Origin: Mesonia sediminis
Lineage (GTDB): Bacteria; Bacteroidota; Bacteroidia; Flavobacteriales; Flavobacteriaceae
Direction of reading: 5' to 3'
Length of the DNA stretch: 64,000 bases
Assembly (NCBI RefSeq): GCF_042684705.1
Contig: NZ_JBHULZ010000002.1
Span: 1 to 64,000 of the forward strand
The notes beneath the pieces were generated by a model. The model made no database searches. It saw only the letters and a list, made by a program, of their open reading frames with translations, and was not told the DNA's origin. Below are positions 55,200 to 61,420 of the stretch, in pieces (position 1 is the stretch's first letter; the number at the start of each line of letters is the position of its first letter). The translations under genes were made by a program, and so were the position numbers.

Positions 55200-56414
55200 A
55201 TGCGTAATTTACCGCTTTCGGCTTTAAGCCTGATTTTATTATTATGGGTTTCTCCCATTTATGCACAGCATTGTGAGGGTGTGGCAACCCAAGACTTGTC
55301 TGCAGATCGCGATCAGATTCCCGGCAAGACCATGGGCCAAAAACTAGAGAGTTTATTGTTTTGGAACAATGAAGAAAAGTTAAACCGCTTTGGTAACATG
55401 CATCGGTTGTTTCCTAGTATAGCTATACCCGCTTCCGCGGAAGCGAAACCTCTTACCAAAGCCGATGTATGGTTTCAAGATGAGACGCAACAGCAAGCGA
55501 TAAGCAGTTATATGCAAGACAACCAGCTTACGGGTTTGTTGGTTTGGCAAGACGGCCACATTCGGTTAGAGCGTTATGCAGCGCCCTTAAAAGCTGATGG
55601 AGTATGGACCAGCTTTTCGGTGGCAAAATCAATTACTTCTATGCTGCTGGGCGTGGCGCTAAAACAAGGCGATATTCAACATCTAGAGGATAAGCTTAAA
55701 ACCTATGTACCAGAGTTGGCGGGTTATGACTATGGTGAGGTGAGTTTGCGCCAATTGGCAAGCATGACTTCGGGCATTGCTTGGAACGAAGATTACCAAG
55801 ATCCCGAATCTGATGTTGCCCGTATGTATCAAGGCGAATGCCAAGGTGGGGAAGCGCATATATTAAGCTATATGAAACAATTGAAGAAAGCGCATGAACC
55901 TGGAGAGGTATGGAATTATAATACGGGTGAAACCGATTTGCTGGGTATTGTTTTACAAAAAGCCACGGGACAAAGTTTGGCGAGCTATCTCGCTGAACAC
56001 ATTTGGCAAAAATACGGCATGCAAGATTGTGCCTTTTGGCTTACCGACGAGTGTAGCGGTTTAAATTTAGGGGGCAGTGGGCTATCGGCGAGCTTGCGTG
56101 ATTTTGCACGTTTGGGTCTTGTTATGATGCAAGAAGAAAGAGAAAGCACCGGCTTACTTGCAGATGCCTACCGCCAAAATGCAAGTAAGGCGCTGTACCA
56201 AACCCAAAGCGATGGGAGTGGTTATGGTTATTTGTGGTGGCGTACCAAGCATAGTGCCTATGCAGCCGCCGGAATTTTTGGTCAGTTTCTTTATTTGAAT
56301 CCGAGTAAAAACTTGGTAGTGGTGCAATTGGGAGCCTGGCCAAAAGCCAGTACTAAAGAATTGGTGCAACGACGTATGAATTTCATTAAACAAATCGAAG
56401 CACAAATCGATTAA
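55200..56414 (+). CDS. Serine hydrolase, beta-lactamase class C fold
   Basis: 404 residues. Signal peptide (ALSLILLLWVSPIYA). Active-site motifs: SVAKS (Ser-x-x-Lys), YNTGETD in the YxN position, and a C-terminal GYGYLWWRT strand. The family includes penicillin-binding-like peptidases and esterases; true beta-lactamase activity is unlikely given the sequence around the motifs (EstB-like). Periplasmic or secreted. The 3' end overlaps the SigZ-like gene by 4 nt (convergent). Confidence 0.88.
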   Translation: MRNLPLSALSLILLLWVSPIYAQHCEGVATQDLSADRDQIPGKTMGQKLESLLFWNNEEKLNRFGNMHRLFPSIAIPASAEAKPLTKADVWFQDETQQQAISSYMQDNQLTGLLVWQDGHIRLERYAAPLKADGVWTSFSVAKSITSMLLGVALKQGDIQHLEDKLKTYVPELAGYDYGEVSLRQLASMTSGIAWNEDYQDPESDVARMYQGECQGGEAHILSYMKQLKKAHEPGEVWNYNTGETDLLGIVLQKATGQSLASYLAEHIWQKYGMQDCAFWLTDECSGLNLGGSGLSASLRDFARLGLVMMQEERESTGLLADAYRQNASKALYQTQSDGSGYGYLWWRTKHSAYAAAGIFGQFLYLNPSKNLVVVQLGAWPKASTKELVQRRMNFIKQIEAQID

Positions 56415-56941
56415 ATTCCAGGAGCGCAACGCGCACAATGCGATTCGCCGCTAAGTGTTCCATTTTCATCTAGGGTATATCCGCAACAGTTTACCAAAGC
56501 CTCTTGCAACCAAGCCTTGGCTCGGCGAATACGTGCTTTTACATTGGCTAAACTAAGCCCTAGTAGAGCAGCGGCTTCTTGTTGTTTTTTACCGGCAATA
56601 AAACATAATTTTACCACCTCTTGGTAAGATGGGGGTAGCTCGCTTAAAAAGCGTTCCCAACAGCATGGGGTAAAGGCAGCGTTGTTTTCGACTACAGCCT
56701 CGTTTTCCAATAAAGGTAGATGCGTTTTTTGCTGAGCGAAATAGGTATAAACTTCATTACGGGCAATTTGAAACAACCAAGCTTTAGCTTTTTTATCGTC
56801 TCGCAGTTGGTGTTTTTTTAGGTGGGCCCGTAAAAAGGTATTTTGTAAGATATCTTTACTGGTCTCGGGCTGCTTTACCCATTTTAAGATAAAGTAGTAA
56901 ATTGGTTTTTTGTATTCTTTCCAAAGTTCTTTTGTAAGCAT
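56411..56941 (-). CDS. SigZ-like ECF sigma factor with cysteine-rich tail
   Basis: 176 residues from MLTKELWKEYK; a longer frame would run back through the terminator and metallothionein region. Region 2 (YFILKWVKQPETSKDILQNT, AKAWLFQIARNEVYTYF) and region 4 (LPPSYQEVVKLCFIAGKKQQ, LSLANVKARIRRAK) are clear. The C-terminus NCCGYTLDENG and HCARCAPG adds four cysteines in two pairs, a feature of SigZ-type factors that could sense metal or redox state. It lies 44 nt downstream of the metallothionein-like gene, behind a terminator. Confidence 0.85.
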   Translation of the reverse strand: MLTKELWKEYKKPIYYFILKWVKQPETSKDILQNTFLRAHLKKHQLRDDKKAKAWLFQIARNEVYTYFAQQKTHLPLLENEAVVENNAAFTPCCWERFLSELPPSYQEVVKLCFIAGKKQQEAAALLGLSLANVKARIRRAKAWLQEALVNCCGYTLDENGTLSGESHCARCAPGI

Positions 56942-56951
56942 AAAACAATAT

Positions 56952-56983
56952 AAAAAAGCTTGGTTAAAAAACCAAGCTTTTGG
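56952..56983 (-). terminator. Terminator/attenuator between metallothionein-like and SigZ-like genes
   Basis: On the minus strand AAAAGCTTGGTT, TTTT loop, AACCAAGCTTTTTT. It directly follows the metallothionein stop and precedes the sigma factor ATG by 10 nt, so read-through would control sigma factor expression. Confidence 0.8.
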
Positions 56984-56984
56984 T

Positions 56985-57098
56985 TTAACAACAAGTGCAT
57001 TGGCTGCATTCACAACGATCACAAAGACAGTTATTTTGCGCGCAGTTCACGCAGTTACATTTTTTACATTCGCATTGTGTACATGTGCAAGTATTCAT
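56985..57098 (-). CDS. Metallothionein-like cysteine-rich mini-protein
   Basis: 37 residues, 14 of them cysteine, mostly as C-x-C and C-x-x-C pairs (MNTCTCTQCECKKCNC at the start, CSQCTCC at the end). Such density is the hallmark of metallothioneins that bind Zn, Cd or Cu clusters. The frame has ATG and TAA and is followed at once by a strong terminator, as expected of a real short gene. It lies before a sigma factor with cysteine pairs in its tail. The next metal-related genes are the CusA operon 4 kb away. Confidence 0.8.
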   Translation of the reverse strand: MNTCTCTQCECKKCNCVNCAQNNCLCDRCECSQCTCC

Positions 57099-57435
57099 AA
57101 TTTTTTGTTTTTAGGGTTCATGAAGTAGATAGAAAAGTGACCAAAAAGATACACTGAAATCCATTTTTTTTTAATCATACCGTTTTGTTCTTTTCTGGTT
57201 CTAGATTAAAGGCTAGGGCACTAATAGTTTAAATGTATTTCTGGGGATGGCAGTTGGCAACAAGCTTTTCAGTCTATGCGAGAGCTGTCAATTAATAATT
57301 TGCAGATACATAGTATTCAATTCATAATTTTTTGTTAATTTAGTAGGATAGGTAGAAGCCAAATGTGTGTGAATTAGGGGGTAAGGTGCCTATTGCAGTT
57401 TTTGTTTACCTTATATCTTATAACCAACAGTAAAA
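57099..57435. other. Gap between divergent genes
   Basis: No gene seen. On the minus strand TATCTTTTTG, about 60 nt before the metallothionein-like ATG, is an imperfect TAnnTTTG promoter. The right part must contain the promoter of the lipoprotein gene. Confidence 0.4.
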
Positions 57436-57981
57436 ATGAAAAACTTTATAGTCTTATTTTTATTATGCTTTGCCTTGGGCTGTAATACCGTTGAGAAAAA
57501 CAAGCTTGCCGTATTAACCGGCAACAACTTACAGGCGGTGGGGTTTTTAAACCAATCGGTATATTTACCTGCTGGTTTCCAGCCCGTGCACAAGGAGGAT
57601 AATGAGGCTGCAGCCGAATATTTGGCTAATTTTGATGCTAATAGTGTACTCTTTGTAGATCGGCAAAATGGGGTGAATAGCATTACTTTTATGCCGGCCG
57701 ATTATACCAAATTGTCTAAACCCTTAATCAATTACTATGTAAACGATCTCGAAAGGCATTTTTCTAAAGAAGGATTGGCGATGCAACGCTTAGAGGCCAA
57801 AATGTTGCGTTATGGTAGCGCCGAAATCATTAAAATAAAATACCTTCAAGCGCTTGAAGAGGCGCAGGCTTATATCACCCAGTATGTGGTGAGCCACGAT
57901 TTGGAGACCTATATTATTTTGGTTCGCCACCAAGAAAATCAGGATTTCCTAGCAATTTTAAAAAGCAATTTTAACGTGTAA
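57436..57981 (+). CDS. Lipoprotein of unknown function
   Basis: 181 residues. Signal with lipobox CFALGC. The mature part is alpha/beta (FLNQSVYLPAGFQPVHKED, SITFMPADYTKLSKPLI, YIILVRHQENQDFLAIL) with no recognised family. It is 10 nt upstream of the membrane-protein gene, so they are likely one operon. Confidence 0.75.
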   Translation: MKNFIVLFLLCFALGCNTVEKNKLAVLTGNNLQAVGFLNQSVYLPAGFQPVHKEDNEAAAEYLANFDANSVLFVDRQNGVNSITFMPADYTKLSKPLINYYVNDLERHFSKEGLAMQRLEAKMLRYGSAEIIKIKYLQALEEAQAYITQYVVSHDLETYIILVRHQENQDFLAILKSNFNV

Positions 57982-57991
57982 AATCAGGACT

Positions 57992-58579
57992 ATGGCTACG
58001 CGACCAAAATACCTAAGCGGAAAATATGTTTTTATCATTTCACTTTTAGTCTTAGGGCTCAGTGTGGTTTTGGTTTACAGTATAGGACTTTCGTTTGATA
58101 AAAGACTTGAGGTGAAAATCTACACAGCCCTAAGTCTAATAGCTTCTTGCTTGTTTTTATTTATGACCTATGGGCTTTATACGGGTATAGGACTTATAGA
58201 CGACTTCCCTAAATTTAAGCATTTTAAACGCGGCCATTTTTTTGAGCATATCACACCCGAAAAGTATGAAATGCCACAGATTGATACTGGCGATGGCATT
58301 GCAGGCCTGTTTTTATCGGTTATTTTATGGATTGCCATGACCATTCTTTGTCTGGTCATGTTACTTTTTTTAGAAGTCTTTTTTTGGTTCTCTCTATTTG
58401 TTTTACTCACCATGTTATATTGGGTGTTTTTTAGAGCAATGCGCATGGTTTTTAGAAAATCTAAAGACACCCAAAAAGATTTAGGTTTGTCGCTGCTGTA
58501 CGCGAGCATCTATACCTTCTTATATGTGGGCTGGTTGTATGGCGTAGTTTATCTTTACGAGTTCTGGGCGGTAAACTAA
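57992..58579 (+). CDS. Integral membrane protein of unknown function
   Basis: 195 residues with about five membrane helices (residues 12-30, 42-62, 105-128, 130-150, 165-188) and a short acidic loop containing PEKYEMPQIDTGDGI. No family recognised. In an operon with the preceding lipoprotein. Confidence 0.75.
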   Translation: MATRPKYLSGKYVFIISLLVLGLSVVLVYSIGLSFDKRLEVKIYTALSLIASCLFLFMTYGLYTGIGLIDDFPKFKHFKRGHFFEHITPEKYEMPQIDTGDGIAGLFLSVILWIAMTILCLVMLLFLEVFFWFSLFVLLTMLYWVFFRAMRMVFRKSKDTQKDLGLSLLYASIYTFLYVGWLYGVVYLYEFWAVN

Positions 58580-59099
58580 GTATCGTAATCCACATAGTTT
58601 GGTTGTTTTTAATGTCGCTTACGCGGATGGAAATAATCGCCCGCAAATAAAGAAAACCATAGTTGGTTTTAGCGATAGCTCATTTTGCCTTGCTCGGTTA
58701 TTATCCATTTAAATTTACCTTCTTTTTTTCTCTATTCTTTGGGTCGATGAACAACTTTTATCTAGCCCACTACCAGCATTTTTTAAAAACGATTTAAAGG
58801 CGATTTCTATTTAATATGCCTTGTGAAAAATAGAAGGATAAGCATATTTTTTAAAAAACTACCGCTACTTTTTATCCTATCTTCAAAGCCTTTTAAACAA
58901 AAGCCTTTGAAGAGGTAATAAAATATTGTACAATTTTTACTCAAAAATTGTACAATATTTATATAAAAGTTGTACAATATTTTTTTGAAAATTGTATAAC
59001 TTTTGTAAATTAGTTACTGATCAAAAGATTAATTGTACAGCAACTTTTAATTAATTGTACCGTAACTTTATTTTGTTTTACCCTTTAATACTAAAAAAT
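58580..59099. other. Long regulatory gap before the HU-like gene
   Basis: No gene. The left 340 bases show nothing specific. The right part holds the 22-bp-phased TTGTACAA array, then AACTTTATTTTG, a loose promoter-like sequence, ~25 nt before the ATG at 59100. Confidence 0.6.
58926..59062 (+). promoter_or_regulatory. Phased TTGTACAA operator array
   Basis: The palindrome TTGTACAA starts at 58926, 58948 and 58970, with a variant TTGTATAA at 58992: a spacing of exactly 22 bp. Two more variants, TTGTACAG (59033) and TTGTACCG (59055), are also 22 bp apart. Twenty-two bp is about two helical turns, so all sites face one side of the DNA. The array ends 38 nt before the HU-like gene's ATG. Confidence 0.8.
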
Positions 59100-59510
59100 A
59101 TGCCCGTACAGTACCGCATTGGAAAACGAAAAAACAATTTAAATCCGTCTGAGTCTTTGCGCTATATGATGCAAGCCGTACATACGGGAGAAATAGATTC
59201 GGAGCGCTTGGCTTATGAAATCAGTAATGAATCTACGCTAAGTCAAGCTGATGTGGTAGCGGTTTTAAAAGCTTTGGGTCAGAAAGTGCAGTTTCATCTG
59301 TCTGAAGGCCGAGTGGTTGAACTCGATAATTTGGGTCGGTTTAAGGTGGGTTTTAAATCGGAGTCCGCGACTACAATTCGAGAATTATCGCCCAAAAAGG
59401 TTAAAAAATTTCATATCAATTACCAACCCAGTCGGGCTTTAAAAAAATGGCTTAGAGGTAAGCCTACGCTGGTTAAGGAGCCGAAATCAAAAGCTAAGCC
59501 CAAAGTTTAG
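59100..59510 (+). CDS. HU-like DNA-binding protein
   Basis: 136 residues from MPVQYRIGKRK; an upstream ATG lies inside the operator array and is rejected. The HU/IHF fold appears as LAYEISNESTLSQADVVAVLKALG and VVELDNLGRFKVGFKSES, followed by a basic tail (KKWLRGKPTLVKEPKSKAKPK). The opening PVQYRIGKRKNN is typical of the Bacteroidota HU-like (HU-HIG) group. Probably a nucleoid protein. The operator array suggests tight, perhaps auto-, regulation. Confidence 0.88.
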   Translation: MPVQYRIGKRKNNLNPSESLRYMMQAVHTGEIDSERLAYEISNESTLSQADVVAVLKALGQKVQFHLSEGRVVELDNLGRFKVGFKSESATTIRELSPKKVKKFHINYQPSRALKKWLRGKPTLVKEPKSKAKPKV

Positions 59511-59557
59511 TGGCTAGGCAGATTAAATTTGGTGAGTGAGGTTTTTTAGCTAAGCGG

Positions 59558-60553
59558 CTAAAGTACCAATTCCGCGTAAAGCGGGAAATGATCGGAGCCT
59601 ATGCTGGGTAAGCGTTCTAAGGTTTTTACTCGAAAGCCTTCGGTCGTAAAAATATGATCTAAAGGCCAACGCATATACCATTTTTGGGTATGAAAACTAG
59701 GAAAAACCCCACGACCTACCCTTACATCTTTTAAAAGATCTTTGGTTTTGGTTAGGGGGTCAACATGCGACCAGACCACATCGTTCATATCGCCCATCAC
59801 CAAACAAGCCTGTTGGTTTTGCTTAATCATTCGGCCCATTTTAATCAATTCTTTTTCTTGTTGGCCTTTGTTATCGGGGAGGTGTTCAAAATGCTTAGGC
59901 GGAACGGGATGCATATTGTACAAGGTAAAGCGCTTGCCAGATGCTAATTCCATTTCGGTAATGATTGAGGGTACATGCTCATTATTCAGGTAATGCACCT
60001 GGGCATTTTTCCAGGGTATTTTACTGTAAAGCGCCATACCGTAGGCTTTTTCATTGATCGCTTTTTTAACATAAGGGTAATCCTTGGCTAATGATTTTAC
60101 CGCTTGATCCCAGCGGGCATTGACTTCCATAAGTAAAACCAAATCGGGTTCTTTTTCTTTAATCAAATCCAGTAGGGCTTGGTGTTGATTGTTTTTCATT
60201 TTTACATTGCTCAAAAAAACAGAAAACACCTGGTCTTTAGCCGATATATTTTCGGCTTGGGGTACGTCTTTCGGACTTATTATGGTATAAGGTAAGAGGT
60301 ACCTCAGGTTAAGACCTAAGCCCACTATAAGGCAAGCCATAATCACATATTGCGTTAATTTATGCTTATGCGGAATCAAAGCGATGAGTACAAAACCAAC
60401 TAGGGCAGTAAAAAAAAGTTGTATGCGCGGAAAGTCTAAAAATTTAAGGTACCGCCATTCGGTATTTCTAAAAACCGAAAGTATACTGGCCAAGGCGATG
60501 AGTATGGCCAAAATATCGAAAACAATTTGTAGTACTTTTTTCCAATTCCCCAT
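59558..60553 (-). CDS. Membrane-anchored endonuclease/exonuclease/phosphatase-family protein
   Basis: 331 residues. Three N-terminal membrane helices (about 8-28, 38-58, 63-82) precede an EEP domain with LLMEVNARWD (metal-binding Glu), GDMNDVVWS and GSDHFPLYAEL (catalytic Asp-His). The catalytic domain would face the periplasm, so a phosphodiesterase of lipids or a secreted nuclease is more likely than DNA repair. Monocistronic. Confidence 0.88.
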   Translation of the reverse strand: MGNWKKVLQIVFDILAILIALASILSVFRNTEWRYLKFLDFPRIQLFFTALVGFVLIALIPHKHKLTQYVIMACLIVGLGLNLRYLLPYTIISPKDVPQAENISAKDQVFSVFLSNVKMKNNQHQALLDLIKEKEPDLVLLMEVNARWDQAVKSLAKDYPYVKKAINEKAYGMALYSKIPWKNAQVHYLNNEHVPSIITEMELASGKRFTLYNMHPVPPKHFEHLPDNKGQQEKELIKMGRMIKQNQQACLVMGDMNDVVWSHVDPLTKTKDLLKDVRVGRGVFPSFHTQKWYMRWPLDHIFTTEGFRVKTLERLPSIGSDHFPLYAELVL

Positions 60554-60899
60554 TTACTTATTTTAAAGGTGATAAAAAGGTTATTAAGCCGCTGCGCTGC
60601 AAAGCCTTTTGTGTTTTGCTCCTTAAAGCTAAAGATTTATTTTGCTTTTAAAATTGGTATTAAGAAAAATTTATCAGCTTAAAGCTAAACAACTTAGGTT
60701 TTTAAATAGGCATGCTTTACACCGAAAGCGGTCATAATACTCTCTTGTATCAAGGCTGTGAGTTAAACATCTGCTAGGTAGATAGTATTATAACCTATTG
60801 ATTGGCTGCGTATTATTAAGCTTGGTAGGATTAGCCAAAATTAAAAAAATAGTTAAGCCTTGCGTTTATACCAAAAGCATTGTATATCTTTGTAGCGCA
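60554..60899. other. Gap before the metal-efflux operon
   Basis: No gene in the left part; the right end carries the HYC_CC_PP promoter. Nothing else stands out. Confidence 0.4.
60860..60892 (+). promoter_or_regulatory. Promoter of the metal-efflux operon
   Basis: TTG at 60860-60862, a 22-bp spacer, then TATCTTTG at 60885-60892, 7 nt before the ATG: a good match to the Bacteroidota -33/-7 pattern. Confidence 0.65.
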
Positions 60900-61313
60900 A
60901 TGAACAGCTTTTTTTATAAAATAACGGCTTGGGTGATGAGTGTGGTGCTTTTAGCATCTACCTTTTCTTTAACGGTAAATATGCATTACTGTGGAGACAC
61001 CTTGGTTGAAAAAGTGGTTTGGGCAAAAGCAGCGGGCTGCGGTATGGAAATGAATCAACCTACTACCGATGGCTGCTCTATCGATAAACCGAATTGCTGC
61101 GATAATACCCAAGAAACCATTGCCGGCCAAGATGAATTACCGCAGCAAAGCGACCAGCTAAGCTGGAACAAGCAGGTGTTTGTTGCTACACTGGTTTACA
61201 CTTATAGTCAGTTATTCGCTGAGCCTACTAAAAAGGTGGTCTCATTTAGAACCTATAAACCGCCGCTGGTCGTCAAGCCTATTTATAAGCTAGACGAGAC
61301 TTACCTCATTTGA
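60900..61313 (+). CDS. HYC_CC_PP family protein
   Basis: 137 residues from ATG 60900; an upstream in-frame start is excluded because the promoter lies inside it. Signal or anchor helix (ITAWVMSVVLLASTFSLTV), then the three marks that name the family: MHYCGDTLV, NCCDN and YKPPLV. Other cysteines (AAGCGME, DGCSID) suggest metal binding. These proteins typically precede CusA/CzcA exporters and are thought to help in Cu/Ag handling in the periplasm. Confidence 0.88.
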   Translation: MNSFFYKITAWVMSVVLLASTFSLTVNMHYCGDTLVEKVVWAKAAGCGMEMNQPTTDGCSIDKPNCCDNTQETIAGQDELPQQSDQLSWNKQVFVATLVYTYSQLFAEPTKKVVSFRTYKPPLVVKPIYKLDETYLI

Positions 61314-61415
61314 TTTATTAAACAGTTTTTTAACGCGCCCTGTGCTTTTGCACCTTGGGCTAGCTGCTTTTTTATGCCTTTAGGGCAACAGCATTGTCTC
61401 ACTGTTTAATAAATC
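61312..61415 (+). repeat. 15-bp perfect inverted repeat between HYC_CC_PP and cusA-like genes
   Basis: GATTTATTAAACAGT (61312-61326) and ACTGTTTAATAAATC (61401-61415) pair perfectly. Inside, GCCC-TGTGC-TTTT-GCAC-CTTGGGC forms a second stem, and TGCC-TTTAG-GGCA a third. The arm starts at the HYC_CC_PP stop and ends 5 nt before the exporter ATG, so the whole spacer can fold as one multibranched RNA. Confidence 0.8.
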
Positions 61416-61420
61416 TATCT

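Noticed and set aside
56942..57022. Upstream start of the SigZ-like gene
   Set aside because: It would run backwards through the terminator and the 3' part of the cysteine-rich gene and adds a non-family segment.
58926..59062. CRISPR array
   Set aside because: Repeats are 8-bp palindromes spaced 22 bp with AT-rich gaps, not 25-40-bp repeats with unique spacers; no cas genes in the window.
59055..59099. Upstream start of the HU-like gene
   Set aside because: The ATG at 59055 falls on the last operator site, and the added residues do not belong to the HU fold.
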